Shown piece by piece: positions 18,187 to 28,866 of a DNA stretch of 64,000 nt. Every line of letters begins with the position of its first letter. Position 1 is the first letter of the stretch. The notes under the pieces are model-generated. The model was not told where the DNA came from and did not search any database. It saw only the letters and a program-made list of their open reading frames with translations. The position numbers were made by a program, and so were the translations under genes. This DNA is from an uncultured Chlorobiaceae bacterium (lineage in GTDB: Bacteria > Bacteroidota > Chlorobiia > Chlorobiales > Chlorobiaceae), in the NCBI GenBank assembly GCA_903824045.1, contig CAIJVD010000006.1, positions 119,200 to 183,199 on the forward strand, read 5' to 3'.

Positions 18187-19386
18187 ATGAAGAAAGATTA
18201 TTACGAGGTTCTTGGCGTGGGCCGTTCGGCTACCAAGGACGAGATAAAGAAAGCATACAGGAAGCTGGCACTCCAGTTCCACCCGGACAAGAATCCGGAT
18301 AACAAGGATGCCGAGGAGCACTTCAAGGAGGTCAATGAGGCCTACGAGGTGCTGAGCAATGACGACAAGCGCCGCCGCTACGACCAGTTTGGCCATGCCG
18401 GCGTGGGTTCCTCTGCAGCTTCCGGCGGGCCCGGCGGCGGCCAGTACGCGGGAGGGGCTGATTTCGGCGATATTTTCAGCGCTTTCAACGATATGTTCTC
18501 AGGCGGAAGAGCGCGCGCGGGCGGCTCTCCTTTCGGCTTCGAAGAGGTCTTTGGCGGCGGTGGCGGCAGAAGAGGCCGTCAGAGTACGGGCATCCAGGGC
18601 AGCGACCTCAAGATCCGTCTCAAGCTGACCCTTGAAGAGATTGCCAAAGGTGTCGAAAAGACCCTGAAGATCAAGAAGCAGGTGGCCTGCAAAGAGTGTA
18701 ACGGCACCGGATCAAAATCCGGCTCGGCAGAGAACTGCCAGACCTGCCATGGCTCCGGCGAGGTTCGTCAGACCTCCAAGACGATGTTCGGCCAGTTCGT
18801 TAATGTTGCTGCCTGCCCGACATGCGGTGGCGAGGGCCGGGTCATCAAGGACCGCTGTACATCATGCTACGGCGAAGGGATCAAGCTTGGCGAGGTGACC
18901 GTCAAGGTCTCCGTTCCCTCTGGAGTTGAGAATGGCAACTATCTCACGCTTCGCGGCCAGGGCAATGCAGGCCCGAGAGGAGGCGCTTCGGGCGACCTTA
19001 TCGTCGTGCTTGAGGAGATCCCTCACGAAATATTCTCCCGCAGCGGCAACGATGTGGTCTATGCCCTTGCTGTCAGCTTTCCCGACATGGTGCTCGGCAC
19101 CAAGGTTGATGTTCCAACCCTCGACGGAGCTGTCAAGCTCACCATCCCGCCTTCGACGCAGCCGGAGACCATGCTCCGCATACCGGGCCACGGCATCGGC
19201 CACCTGAAGGGATCGGGCAAGGGTGACCAGTATGTAAAGGTCAACGTCTATATTCCCAAAGATCTCTCCGGCCAGGACAAGGAGCTGCTCAAGGATATGA
19301 AGAAGTCCGAAGGCATTTCCCCCTCGGCCCATAACGACCGCGACGCCAAAAGCTTCTTTGAAAAAGCCCGAGATATTTTCACCTGA
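18187..19386 (+). CDS. dnaJ: Chaperone DnaJ
   Basis: This type I J-protein stimulates DnaK ATPase. It has the J domain with HPD at about 32-34, a Gly/Phe-rich linker (about 75-135), four CxxCxGxG-type zinc motifs ([32 protein letters not shown]), and the C-terminal substrate domains with the [12 protein letters not shown] motif. At 399 residues it is slightly longer than E. coli DnaJ because of the longer Gly-rich linker. It is the last gene of the heat-shock operon and is followed by a perfect terminator palindrome. Confidence 0.97.
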   Translation: MKKDYYEVLGVGRSATKDEIKKAYRKLALQFHPDKNPDNKDAEEHFKEVNEAYEVLSNDDKRRRYDQFGHAGVGSSAASGGPGGGQYAGGADFGDIFSAFNDMFSGGRARAGGSPFGFEEVFGGGGGRRGRQSTGIQGSDLKIRLKLTLEEIAKGVEKTLKIKKQVACKECNGTGSKSGSAENCQTCHGSGEVRQTSKTMFGQFVNVAACPTCGGEGRVIKDRCTSCYGEGIKLGEVTVKVSVPSGVENGNYLTLRGQGNAGPRGGASGDLIVVLEEIPHEIFSRSGNDVVYALAVSFPDMVLGTKVDVPTLDGAVKLTIPPSTQPETMLRIPGHGIGHLKGSGKGDQYVKVNVYIPKDLSGQDKELLKDMKKSEGISPSAHNDRDAKSFFEKARDIFT

Positions 19387-19403
19387 TCGGGCCACCAAAG
19401 CCA

Positions 19404-19441
19404 AACGAGAAAAGCCGGATGATCATCCGGCTTTTCTCGTT
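19404..19441. terminator. Terminator after dnaJ (38-nt perfect palindrome)
   Basis: The sequence from AACGAGAAAAGCCGGATGA to its complement TCATCCGGCTTTTCTCGTT is a 19-bp perfect inverted repeat with no unpaired spacer. The T-rich right arm and A-rich left arm let it act in both directions. Confidence 0.85.
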
Positions 19442-19475
19442 GTAAACAATCCTCTTCCCAATTCGTGAACAGCCC

Positions 19476-19503
19476 TCCAGAATCCAGAATCCAGAATCCA
19501 GAA
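19476..19503. repeat. Four tandem copies of TCCAGAA
   Basis: Four perfect 7-bp units lie between the dnaJ terminator and the stop of the convergent flavodoxin-like gene. The same unit occurs twice at 46941-46954 in the same kind of place. Confidence 0.85.
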
Positions 19504-19508
19504 TCTCT

Positions 19509-19979
19509 TTACCCATTAGCGAATGCCGCAAGCAGGTCGTCGACATAGCTGCCGATAACAGCCTGATCAGCAAGCTGGTCGGGTGCGAAGATCTTTTCGG
19601 CAATGACCGTGCTGCCTGCCAGATTGAGTTTCAGTTGCGGCAGATAGAGCAGATTCGCCATAAGCTCCGGGCTTCCGCAGGTCAGAAAGAGCGCAACTTT
19701 CTTTCCGCTCATGGCCTGTTTGAGGTTGCTCTGGAGCAGTGCGCCGAGAAGCTCCGAGGAGACAAGCAGGTAGTAGATTGGCGCACCCATCACCACAAGG
19801 TCGAACTCCTCGACAAAGCTGTAGTTGCCGCTCGACTTGCATTTGGCTTTTTCAACCTCGATCCCTTTTTCGGCCAGCTTTTTGCCCACGGAATCGATGA
19901 GCTGTTCGGTCGACCCGCCCGGTGTACGGCTGTCGAAAAGGATAATGGCCTTTTTTGGCAGGGCAGGAGAGTGTGTCAT
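19509..19979 (-). CDS. Flavodoxin-like protein
   Basis: The 156-residue cytoplasmic protein has the order of a flavodoxin fold: a first strand and phosphate-binding loop (AIILFDSRTPGGSTEQLIDSV), then FDLVVMGAPIYY as the FMN-contacting loop, and KVALFLTCGSPELM. The loop SRTPGGSTE departs from the strict T/SxTGxT pattern, so FMN binding is likely but not certain. It could be a flavodoxin or a protoporphyrinogen oxidase (HemG)-like protein. Nothing nearby reveals a partner. It converges on dnaJ. Confidence 0.7.
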   Translation of the reverse strand: MTHSPALPKKAIILFDSRTPGGSTEQLIDSVGKKLAEKGIEVEKAKCKSSGNYSFVEEFDLVVMGAPIYYLLVSSELLGALLQSNLKQAMSGKKVALFLTCGSPELMANLLYLPQLKLNLAGSTVIAEKIFAPDQLADQAVIGSYVDDLLAAFANG

Positions 19980-20089
19980 GGGCTGTATGAGTTGATAGGT
20001 TGACCCTGGGCGCTTGTTCCACTACGTGAAAGTTATGAAATAAGCCCTAAAACTCTAAGCGGTTCTGGCCGCCGGATGCCGTTCGGGAC

Positions 20090-20117
20090 AAAAAAAAAGG
20101 CGCCTTGTTCGGGCGCC
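20090..20117 (-). terminator. Terminator after gapA
   Basis: Read on the minus strand, GGCGCC, a 7-nt loop and GGCGCC are followed by nine T residues, 25 bp after the gapA stop. Confidence 0.85.
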
Positions 20118-20141
20118 TCTCTCTCTCGGAAGTTCGAGTGA

Positions 20142-21206
<1,065 letters not shown>

Positions 21207-21256
21207 CTATATTTTATTTTCAAAAATATCAAAGAAGATATGATTTGCATTTCGAA

Positions 21257-22690
21257 TTATTCAGCGTTTTTTTGAAAACTTTCTGTTAAGAGTGTTTTCA
21301 GGTTGCCAAAACTGCCGTTGCTCAGCACTACAACTACGTCATCCTCTCTGAGGGTTGCCTCCAGAAAGCTCACGATATTGCCTGGGTATCCCTCCGGCTC
21401 CTCACCGGCCAGAAAGACGGTTTTGCCCTGCTCCTGCAGCTCCGCCTTCAGTCGAGCCGTATCGAGGCACTCTTCGGGGCGGTAGCGCTCAGGGCGGTGC
21501 ACCTTGCCCATCACTACTATTGACGCAGCCCCGAAGCACTCCGAAAGCTCACGCTGAAAGATGTTTCTTGTGGTAGTATTTGAGCGCGGCTCAAAACAGG
21601 TGACGATGCGCCGTCCCCGGTAGAGCTCTGCAATAGCTTCGAGCGTTACGCGGATAGCGGTGGGGTGATGGGCGAAATCCTCGATCAGCGTGATGTTGCG
21701 GGGGAAGGTTCCCACCAGCTCCATTCGCCGTTTTGGCCGCAGGAAGAGGGGCATTGCTTTGGCTATGGCGTCAACATGCATACCGCAGTGCGTCGCCGCG
21801 GCGGTTGCGGCCAGGGCGTTCATGATATTGTAGTTGCCGAAGAGCGGGACCTCAAGGTTACCGAGAGCCTTGCCTTTATAGAGAAGCTCGAAGGAGGAAC
21901 TCTCGCTTCCCGAGAAAATGTTGCGCGCCTGCCACTCCGCCTCTGAGGTCAGGCCGAACCGCTCTACGGTGCAGAACGCTTTTGCGGCAACCTCCATGGC
22001 GACGGGATCATCTCCGTTGACAATCAGGGTTCCGTTCCGAGGCACAAGATTGACAAAGAGGCGGAAGCTGCGCTTGATATCTTCCAGCGAGCCGAAAATA
22101 TCGGCATGGTCAAATTCGATATTGTTGATAATGGCGATGTCGGGGCGGTAGAGCAGGAACTTGCTACGCTTGTCGAAAAACGCCGTATCGTACTCATCGC
22201 CTTCACTGACAAAGAACCCCTCGCCGACGCGGCCGGATGGCCGGCAGCCCATGGAGAAGTTTTCGGGGATTCCACCGACGAGAAACCCCGGCTTAAGGCC
22301 GCCATGTTCAAGCAGCCAGGCGACAAGCGATGTCGTAGTGGTTTTTCCGTGAGTGCCGGCAACAACCACCGAGGTGTTTTTGCCTATCAGAAGTGTGCGT
22401 ACCAGCTCCGGCATCGAGATCAGTTCAAGATGGTTGTCAAGCGCATGCTCCAGCTCGGGATTTCCCCGGCTGATGGCGTTGCCGACGACGACCAGGTCCG
22501 GCGTGGCATGCTCCAGGTTTTTCGGGGAAAAACCGCTGAAGTAGCGGATGTTATGCTCGTCGAGGTAGGTGCTCATCGGCGGATAGAGCTGTGTGTCGGA
22601 GCCGGATATGGCATGGCCTTCATGGGAAAGCGCGACGGCCACCGAAGCCATTGCCGTCCCCCCGATACCGATAAAGTAGATGGAGCTCAT
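21257..22690 (-). CDS. mpl: UDP-N-acetylmuramate:L-alanyl-gamma-D-glutamyl-meso-diaminopimelate ligase
   Basis: Mpl attaches recycled murein tripeptide to UDP-MurNAc. It belongs to the Mur ligase family: N-terminal UDP-binding GIGGTAMASVAVAL (about 8-21), ATP loop GTHGKTTTT (112-120), and the central NNIEFDHADIF stretch. At 477 residues and with SGSDTQLYPPMSTYL after the first domain, it fits Mpl better than MurC. Its presence implies peptidoglycan recycling. It is divergent from the DegT gene, with 222 bp between the two starts that should contain both promoters. Confidence 0.9.
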   Translation of the reverse strand: MSSIYFIGIGGTAMASVAVALSHEGHAISGSDTQLYPPMSTYLDEHNIRYFSGFSPKNLEHATPDLVVVGNAISRGNPELEHALDNHLELISMPELVRTLLIGKNTSVVVAGTHGKTTTTSLVAWLLEHGGLKPGFLVGGIPENFSMGCRPSGRVGEGFFVSEGDEYDTAFFDKRSKFLLYRPDIAIINNIEFDHADIFGSLEDIKRSFRLFVNLVPRNGTLIVNGDDPVAMEVAAKAFCTVERFGLTSEAEWQARNIFSGSESSSFELLYKGKALGNLEVPLFGNYNIMNALAATAAATHCGMHVDAIAKAMPLFLRPKRRMELVGTFPRNITLIEDFAHHPTAIRVTLEAIAELYRGRRIVTCFEPRSNTTTRNIFQRELSECFGAASIVVMGKVHRPERYRPEECLDTARLKAELQEQGKTVFLAGEEPEGYPGNIVSFLEATLREDDVVVVLSNGSFGNLKTLLTESFQKNAE

Positions 22691-22912
22691 CGTGGGCAGA
22701 TTCTCTTTTGGGGTTTGCTGTGCTCAAGGCAAAGTCTCTTTGGCCTATATACATAAAAATCGCGTGGAGCACAACTGCCGCTCCCCTCAGAGTCGCCGTT
22801 GCAATGCGCTGTTGAGCGGAAACTTCCGCCCGCTGCCAAATGAGGCAGAAAGAATAAAATGAATCGTTATTTTGGGGAAAATCGATCTCAACCTTCTCAA
22901 CAGATACCCGCC

Positions 22913-24025
22913 ATGCAATTTATAGATCTTCTCTCGCAGAAAGAGCGCATCAGAAAAGGGCTGCTTCAGCGCATCGAGCGCATTCTTGACAGCGGCCAGT
23001 TTGTCATGGGGCCGGAAGTGACCGAGCTCGAGTCGCAGCTTGCCCGGTGGGTTGGCACCAAACACTGCCTCTCCTGCTCCTCGGGCACGGACGCCCTGCT
23101 TATGCCGCTCATGGCAAAAGGGATCGGGCCGGGTGACGCTGTTCTGACCACTCCATTCACCTTTGTTGCTACGGCCGAGGTCATCAGCCTTGTGGGTGCC
23201 ACCCCCGTCTTTCTCGATGTACGGCCCGACACCTTCAATATCGACCCCGAGCTGATCGGCCATGCGGTTGAGGACGCCGTCAAGCGCGGCCTGAAACCCA
23301 AGGCGATCATTCCGGTCGATCTCTTCGGACTTCCTGCCGATTATACGCGCATCACCGCCATTGCTTCGGCCTTCAATCTCTGGGTTCTCGAAGATGCCTG
23401 CCAGGGCTTTGGCGGCAGTTTCGCTGGCCGCAAGGCGGGCTCGTTCGGTCTTGTGGGTGCCACCTCGTTTTTCCCCGCAAAACCGCTCGGCTGCTACGGC
23501 GACGGCGGCGCGGTCTTCACCGATGACGACGAGATGGAGATGCTCATGCGCTCGATCAGGGTTCACGGCGGCGGCATTGACAAGTACAGCAACGACCGCA
23601 TCGGCATCAACGGCCGCCTCGATACCATTCAGGCCGCGGTCCTTCTTGAAAAGCTTGCCATTTTCGACGAGGAGCTTGAGACTCGCCAGCGTGTTGCCGA
23701 AAGCTATACCCGCAGGCTGAAGGGGAGAGTCAAGGTGCCGGTGATAGGGGAGAGCTGCCGCTCCGCATGGGCGCAGTACTCCGTGCTTGCCGCTTCATCA
23801 GCCGAGCGCGACCAGCTCACCCAGGCGCTCCAGCGCGAGAGTGTTCCCTCCATGATCTACTATGCCATACCGCTCCATCTCCAGAAAGCCTACGCATCGC
23901 TTGGGTACAGAGCCGGAGATTTTCCCATTTCGGAGGATTTGAGCAGCAGGATCTTCTCCCTGCCAATGCACCCATACCTGAAAGAAGAGGAGATCGATAA
24001 GATCTGTTCAATCCTGCTCGCCTGA
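22913..24025 (+). CDS. DegT/DnrJ/EryC1 PLP-dependent aminotransferase
   Basis: These sugar aminotransferases convert a nucleotide-linked keto-sugar to an amino sugar for LPS, capsule or glycans. Family markers are MQFIDLLSQKERIR at the start, SSGTDALLMPLMA, TPFTFVATAEVI, EDACQGFGGSF, and the PLP lysine in FFPAKPLGCYGDGGA. I chose the ATG at 22913 because homologues start at the FIDL motif; an ATG at 22859 would add 18 residues without family similarity. No other sugar genes are nearby, so the substrate is unknown. The 3' end overlaps the converging MFS gene by 18 bp. Confidence 0.88.
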   Translation: MQFIDLLSQKERIRKGLLQRIERILDSGQFVMGPEVTELESQLARWVGTKHCLSCSSGTDALLMPLMAKGIGPGDAVLTTPFTFVATAEVISLVGATPVFLDVRPDTFNIDPELIGHAVEDAVKRGLKPKAIIPVDLFGLPADYTRITAIASAFNLWVLEDACQGFGGSFAGRKAGSFGLVGATSFFPAKPLGCYGDGGAVFTDDDEMEMLMRSIRVHGGGIDKYSNDRIGINGRLDTIQAAVLLEKLAIFDEELETRQRVAESYTRRLKGRVKVPVIGESCRSAWAQYSVLAASSAERDQLTQALQRESVPSMIYYAIPLHLQKAYASLGYRAGDFPISEDLSSRIFSLPMHPYLKEEEIDKICSILLA

Positions 24026-25351
24026 CGCTCTGTGCCGGTCGCTGGCGGAACTCCTTTCGCCACCGCCTGGCGCTTTGAGCCGCACCATTATTCCGGCAAT
24101 CATGATGATGGTGTTGATTGAGCCGACGACAATGAACGGCGCCTTCGGGCTGATCACGTCAAAAAGCCGTCCTCCGATCCCGGTTATGACCAGAATGCCC
24201 GCCGCCCCGAAGATGTTGAACATGCCGATGACCGATCCACGCTGAGCCTTGGGCGCTTCTGCCCCGATCAGCGATTGTGCACCAAGAAATGCGCTGATCT
24301 GGCCGATGCCAAGCAGGACGAAATAGATGACTGAAGCCGGTTCATGCGGATTGCCGATCAGACCGAGCGAGAGATAGCCTGCACTGGCAAGCCCCATGCA
24401 GACGACGAGGCCGGTTACCCGGTTCCACCGGTCAATAAGTGTTCCGATGACCGGCGCCCAGAGCAGGGCCGCCGACTGAGAGATAATAAAAATCATCATC
24501 CCCTTTTTGACCGCTTCCGAAGGGCTCAAGCCCATGGCGATTCCGGCGGTCGTTCCCCACAGCGGAAGAAAGGTGCCGATAATTGACTGATCCCCTCGGG
24601 CCACAAACGCCGCACCGTAGGAGAGGAGTATCCTCGGGTTTTTTGCGCACTTGAAACCGCTGGTGAAGAGGTCGTGCAGGGAGGGCTGTTCATGATGTTT
24701 ACCTCCCGCTCCGCCCTTGAGTCCCAATCCCACCACGGCCGCCGACACCAGAGCCAGACCCGACATGGCCAAGTGCGTGTACTGCCCGGCTTCAATGCCG
24801 CTGAACCCTTTTGCAACAAGCTTTGCCGGCAATCCGCCGAAAAAACCGTTAATGGCTACAATGCCGACGCCGTTGAGAAAGCCGGTGATGGCGATAAGTT
24901 TTCCCCGCGACCGTTCGGCGGCGTAATCGATCATGACGGTAGAGAGTCCGCTGGTAATTGCCACGATGCCGAGCGCATAGATCATCCGGAAGAGGGTCAG
25001 TTCCTCCACGCTACGGGAGAACGGATAGAGCGCGTAGGCTATTGCAACGATCACAAAGCCAGCCGAGTAGAGCGGACGCCGCCCGGTGCGGTCCATCAGA
25101 ACGCCGGCAGGCACAAAGAGCATGAGCATGACCACTTCCGTCCAGAAGACAAGATTGCCGCTGATGGTGCCCTGCAGCGAGGGCGGGATCTTCAGGTGGA
25201 CGTTGAGGATATAGGCCTGCCCGATCGAGACAAAGGTGAGCATGCCGATCGAAAAAAATGCGGCATAGAGAAAGCTCCATCCATGGTGGGGGAGTATTGA
25301 GGGCGCAAGGGTGACCGGCCCGATCTTATGGAGAGGAGGCTCTTCGTTCAT
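24008..25351 (-). CDS. Major facilitator superfamily transporter
   Basis: The 447-residue membrane protein has about 12 hydrophobic segments and the MFS loop 2-3 motif GVLMDRTGRRPLYSAG; a second copy after helix 8 reads IGTLIDRWNRVTG. A His-containing cytoplasmic loop (GGAGGKHHEQPSL) sits between the two halves, and a hydrophilic tail ends the protein. Substrate cannot be told; the general features are those of drug or metabolite efflux. It lies downstream of proA-lolD on the same strand, 82 bp after lolD, and may be in the same transcript. Confidence 0.85.
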   Translation of the reverse strand: MNEEPPLHKIGPVTLAPSILPHHGWSFLYAAFFSIGMLTFVSIGQAYILNVHLKIPPSLQGTISGNLVFWTEVVMLMLFVPAGVLMDRTGRRPLYSAGFVIVAIAYALYPFSRSVEELTLFRMIYALGIVAITSGLSTVMIDYAAERSRGKLIAITGFLNGVGIVAINGFFGGLPAKLVAKGFSGIEAGQYTHLAMSGLALVSAAVVGLGLKGGAGGKHHEQPSLHDLFTSGFKCAKNPRILLSYGAAFVARGDQSIIGTFLPLWGTTAGIAMGLSPSEAVKKGMMIFIISQSAALLWAPVIGTLIDRWNRVTGLVVCMGLASAGYLSLGLIGNPHEPASVIYFVLLGIGQISAFLGAQSLIGAEAPKAQRGSVIGMFNIFGAAGILVITGIGGRLFDVISPKAPFIVVGSINTIIMIAGIMVRLKAPGGGERSSASDRHRASGEQD

Positions 25352-25433
25352 GGTTCGCGGGTTTATCGCTGGTAAAATGATGAGAGACCGGTCACTTCAA
25401 GGAGGGCATTCGATTTGAATGCGTTGTCAATTG

Positions 25434-26126
25434 TCACGATAAACTTGCACTCAGCAGGCCCTCCTGCATCTGCAGGCAGCGGTCGGCGAGCGAGGCGTAC
25501 TCTTCATTGTGGGTGACGATAATGAATGAGGTCTTTCTCTCCTTGCTCAATCGGGCCATCAGCTCGTAGAGCATCCGGCTGTTGCGGCTGTCGAGGTTGC
25601 CGCTCGGCTCATCGGCAAGCACGAGCCGCGGGTCGTTCATAAGGGCGCGAGCTATGGCTACCCGCTGCTGTTCGCCTCCCGAAAGCTCGGAAGGGAGGTG
25701 GTCAAGCCGGTCCGAAAGCCCCAGCGTGGCAAGTAGCTCTGTAGCGCGCTCCTTTGCAGCGGGGAGCTTTCCCGTGGCAATGAACTCCGCCATCGCCACA
25801 TTCTCCAGGGCGCTGAAGTCTGAAAGCAGATGGTGAAACTGAAAGACAAAACCAATCTTCCGGTTTCTGAACTTCGCCAGAGCCTTCTGTGAGAGCGTGT
25901 ACTTCTTCTCCCTGAAGAGGTGCTCCCCGTCAAAAAGGATCTCGCCGCTGTCGGGCGTATCGAGCGTGCCGAGCAGGTTCAAAAGCGTCGTCTTGCCGCT
26001 GCCCGATGCGCCAACAACCGTCACCATCTCACCCATGCCCACCTTCAGGTCGATTCCCCGAAGAATCTCCAGGTGCTGCCGTCCCGCAATGGTGTAGGCT
26101 TTTGTGATGTTTCTTGCTTCAAGCAT
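25434..26126 (-). CDS. lolD: LolD-type ABC transporter ATPase
   Basis: The 230-residue ATPase has Walker [13 protein letters not shown] (39-50), the Q-loop [19 protein letters not shown], the signature [15 protein letters not shown] and Walker [13 protein letters not shown]. The [16 protein letters not shown] stretch is typical of LolD, which powers release of lipoproteins from the inner membrane by LolCE. No LolC/E permease is adjacent, so the MacB-like or FtsE-like branches remain alternatives. It starts 2 bp after the proA stop, so it is translated from the same message. Confidence 0.85.
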   Translation of the reverse strand: MLEARNITKAYTIAGRQHLEILRGIDLKVGMGEMVTVVGASGSGKTTLLNLLGTLDTPDSGEILFDGEHLFREKKYTLSQKALAKFRNRKIGFVFQFHHLLSDFSALENVAMAEFIATGKLPAAKERATELLATLGLSDRLDHLPSELSGGEQQRVAIARALMNDPRLVLADEPSGNLDSRNSRMLYELMARLSKERKTSFIIVTHNEEYASLADRCLQMQEGLLSASLS

Positions 26127-26128
26127 GC

Positions 26129-27391
26129 TTACTCGGGCCTGGTTTGACCTGCACCCTCAACAATCCACTTGTAGGTCGTCAGCTCCCGCAGAGCCATCGG
26201 TCCGCGTGCATGGAGCTTCTGGGTGCTGATGCCGATCTCCGCACCAAGGCCGAACTGCGCACCATCGGTAAACGCCGTGGATGTGTTTGCGTAGACCACC
26301 GCAGCGTCCACCCTTTTGAGAAAGGTTGCCGTTGCCACCGGGTCGCTGGAGATGATCGCCTCGCTGTGGCGGGAGCTGTATCGGGCGATATGCTCAAGCG
26401 CCTCGTCGAGGGAGGCGACACTCTTCACCGACATCTTCAGTGAGAGAAACTCCGTGCCAAAATGCTCGGGCTCAGCCCGCTCAAGCAGCAGGTCGGGGTA
26501 GTTGCCCTGAAGCCTCAGAAAGGCCGGCTCATCCGCATAGATGAGCACCTGCTTTTGGGCAAGCGGCGCCACCAGAAGCGGAAGATCTTCCAGACGGTCG
26601 CGGTGGATCACCAGCGTATCAAGCGCGTTGCAGACGCTCGGACGGCGCGTCTTGGCGTTGAAAATCACATTTTTGCCGATCTCAAGATCCCCGCTTTTGT
26701 CGAAATAGGTATGCACAATGCCCGCACCGGTTTCAATGACCGGCACCTTTGCATTGTCGCGCACAAAGTCGATCAGCTTCTGGCTTCCCCGAGGAATGAT
26801 CATGTCGATATAACCGACCGCATTGAGCATAACTCCGGCCGCCTCCCGCTCGGCAGGGAGCAGGTAGATGGTGTCGGGGTTGATGGAGTGATCCCTCAGG
26901 ACAGTGTGGATCAGCTCGACAATCGCGATGTTCGAATACATGGCATCGCTGCCACCCTTCAGCACGGTGGCATTGCCCGACTTCAGGCAGAGCGCAAAGA
27001 CGTCAAAGGTCACGTTGGGCCGCGCTTCGTAAATAATGCCGATGACCCCCATCGGAACGGTCGCCTTTTTCAGCCTGAGGCTGTTCGGCAGCACACGCTC
27101 CTCAAGCACCAGGTCGAGAGGGGAGGGGAGTTTCGCCACATTGCGGATGTCAGAGGCAATCCCCTCAAGGCGCGCAGCGTTCAGCATCAGGCGATCGACC
27201 ATCGGATTTGCCGGGTCCATCCGCTCGATATCTTTCCGGTTAGCCTCAAGGATTGCATCCCGATGCGCGGGTATTCTCTCCGCAAGGTCACAGAGCAGCT
27301 CGTTGATTGCGCCGTCCGTAAGCGTCACAATCTCCCGGCTCGCCTGCTGGACCGCCCCAAGCTGTTGAAGTATTCTCTCCTGCATGTTCAT
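26129..27391 (-). CDS. proA: Gamma-glutamyl phosphate reductase
   Basis: This second enzyme of proline synthesis reduces gamma-glutamyl phosphate to the semialdehyde. The 420-residue protein starts [20 protein letters not shown] and shows [38 protein letters not shown], the catalytic cysteine in [15 protein letters not shown], and the C-terminal [20 protein letters not shown]. The open frame continues upstream to 27784 but loses all family similarity, so ATG 27391 is used. Its partner proB is on the same strand at 31311-32393, separated by the accessory region 27.4-30.7 kb. Confidence 0.95.
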   Translation of the reverse strand: MNMQERILQQLGAVQQASREIVTLTDGAINELLCDLAERIPAHRDAILEANRKDIERMDPANPMVDRLMLNAARLEGIASDIRNVAKLPSPLDLVLEERVLPNSLRLKKATVPMGVIGIIYEARPNVTFDVFALCLKSGNATVLKGGSDAMYSNIAIVELIHTVLRDHSINPDTIYLLPAEREAAGVMLNAVGYIDMIIPRGSQKLIDFVRDNAKVPVIETGAGIVHTYFDKSGDLEIGKNVIFNAKTRRPSVCNALDTLVIHRDRLEDLPLLVAPLAQKQVLIYADEPAFLRLQGNYPDLLLERAEPEHFGTEFLSLKMSVKSVASLDEALEHIARYSSRHSEAIISSDPVATATFLKRVDAAVVYANTSTAFTDGAQFGLGAEIGISTQKLHARGPMALRELTTYKWIVEGAGQTRPE

Positions 27392-27545
27392 CTGAGTTCG
27401 GTGTGTGATAGAGTGGTAAAATATTCCATTGCAGAAACATACAAAACCCCTCGCATCACTCAATAAAAAAAGCAGGAAATCGGCGGCCGCAAGTTGCGCT
27501 TTCCCGCTAAAGCGTGCGCTGCATCGCCCCGCTGAAGCTGAGTAA

Positions 27546-28164
27546 GTGAGCGTTATGAATGTCGTCCGTGTGCCGCAGATAAGCGGCGCGAGAGATGAGG
27601 GCAGGCCCCTGGCAATCGGCTTGCAGGAGCAGATTGCAAACCACTGTAAGCGGCTGTAGTCAAAAGCACTGGTCGTGAGCGTTACAGAAAAGGCATCAAA
27701 AGATGTTAGGTGTGAGCCAAGGAAGACGAACACAAGTGTTCCGGCCTGTCGAGGCAATCGTCGTAATTCATTCGGCGACATCAAAACTGAAGATGGACGT
27801 AACTTCAGGATGAGTCTGAGGGAAACCCCGACTTGTCGGGATCAGATGGTGTCCGGCGTAGAGGTGGCGTGATCCTGGTTCAGGCTCTTGGGTTGAACTG
27901 CGGGAACCTTCGATGGTGATGCAAAGGGAAAGGCTCAAGTGTAAAAAGCGAGGCTGAGAGTACCGAAGCGCCATCAAGGGACGGAGCAATTCGTAGTAGC
28001 GATGAAGGCCTTGTAATGAGGCTGGAGCGAAGGGATTGCATTATCCTGTCAAACAGGAAAGCCAACTGTAAAAACAGAAGGAACTGTTCTGAATGACCAA
28101 GCCATTTCACATTCCCAAAATCATTGTATGGGAAGCGTATCAGAAGGTGAAAGCAAATGGAGTA
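27546..28164 (+). mobile_element. Group II intron, 5' remnant
   Basis: The region just before the truncated reverse transcriptase has the look of a bacterial group II intron ribozyme. It carries the stretch GAGCAATTCGTAGTAGCGAT (28000s), a paired TTGTAATGAGGCTGGAGCGA section, and the leader GGAACTGTTCTGA right before the start codon of the intron-encoded protein. The 5' limit is approximate; GTGAG at 27546 is the best GUGYG-like boundary I can see. No domain V/VI hairpin follows, so the intron has lost its 3' half and is inactive. A CCCGACTTGTCGGG palindrome (27827-27840) sits inside it. Confidence 0.7.
27827..27840. repeat. Palindrome CCCGACTTGTCGGG
   Basis: The same near-perfect palindrome as at 9793-9806, in opposite orientation. 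It lies inside the group II intron remnant, where it may be an extra stem or a later insertion. Confidence 0.65.
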
Positions 28165-28179
28165 CTTCAATCAACATGA
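28093..28179 (+). pseudogene. Group II intron reverse transcriptase, truncated after about 23 codons
   Basis: The frame begins MTKPFHIPKIIVWEAYQKVK, the standard N-terminus of LtrA-type intron reverse transcriptase/maturase (compare the usual KPF-IPK--V-EAY--VKAN). It reads to KANG and then loses similarity, ending at a TGA six codons later. All catalytic reverse transcriptase, maturase and endonuclease parts are missing. The break at about 28164 is therefore a deletion junction rather than a frameshift, since neither other frame resumes the protein. Confidence 0.8.
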
Positions 28180-28359
28180 TGATGGCGTACCATCCCGCGG
28201 TCACAGAAAGAATATTTTGAACAACAGCTTCAATCTTGTCGGTCTGGAGACAGGGGAGCATCGGGTATACGGTAAAATGTGCGTCATGGATTTTGCTGGG
28301 GGATATACACCTAAGTGGCCCCACTGCTATAGAGTTAGGTCGTTGTTCGGGATCTCTAT
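28180..28359. other. Gap between the intron remnant and the orphan receiver gene
   Basis: About 180 bp downstream of the intron break. A plus-strand frame (28157-28381, 74 codons) and a minus-strand frame run through it, but neither has a convincing start, ribosome site or family match. I treat it as decayed DNA. Confidence 0.4.
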
Positions 28360-28767
28360 TTATAATCCTGCAAGGGGATAGAGAAGCGTAACGATGGTGG
28401 AGTAGAGAGCCTTGATTGAGAATGGTTTGCGAAGAAAAGCAACGCATCCCTTACCTTGCGCATTTTCACCGATAACTCCCGCCGTGAACCCGGAGATGAA
28501 GAGCACCTTAAGATCAGGAATAATCGTTCTTACTCGCCTTGAAAGTTCACATCCGTCCATTTCGGGCATCACTACATCTGTCAGCAGAAGATCGATGTGC
28601 TCTTTATGAAGTTCAGCAAACTGAAGTGCCTTTGCAGGAGTATCAGCAGAAATAACGCTGTATCCGTTTTTTTCGAGAACCTCTTTGAGCAGTTTCAGGA
28701 GACAGGGTTCATCATCGACAAGGAAGATAGTCTTGCCTCTCTGAGCGGATAGATGTACTTCTGACAT
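28360..28767 (-). CDS. Stand-alone response-regulator receiver protein
   Basis: The 135-residue protein is a single CheY-like domain: acidic pair VDDE (about 18-20), phosphoacceptor Asp64 in LLLTDVVMPEMDG, the Ser/Thr position in VLFISGF, and the lysine in FLRKPF. There is no output domain. Residues around the phosphorylation site and the KPF motif closely match the receiver at the end of the hybrid kinase (724-3168), so it may be a partner or a duplicated copy of that domain. It sits in the accessory island, next to the intron remnant and a decayed WYL gene. Confidence 0.88.
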   Translation of the reverse strand: MSEVHLSAQRGKTIFLVDDEPCLLKLLKEVLEKNGYSVISADTPAKALQFAELHKEHIDLLLTDVVMPEMDGCELSRRVRTIIPDLKVLFISGFTAGVIGENAQGKGCVAFLRKPFSIKALYSTIVTLLYPLAGL

Positions 28768-28866
28768 GCGAGTGATGTTATGGTTTGACTGAAAACAGAC
28801 ACCTTTATTGCATCTATTTTACAGCCACCACTCGGACAATAACTGTCATAGGTGCATATTTTTTTT

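Noticed and set aside
27675..27872. Plus-strand 65-codon frame inside the intron region
   Set aside because: It lies in ribozyme sequence upstream of the intron protein and has no protein character.
28121..28447. Minus-strand frame with PMLPCLQTDKIEAVVQNIL resembling a DegT aminotransferase C-terminus
   Set aside because: The likeness is limited to about 20 residues and the frame lacks the rest of the fold; chance is as likely.
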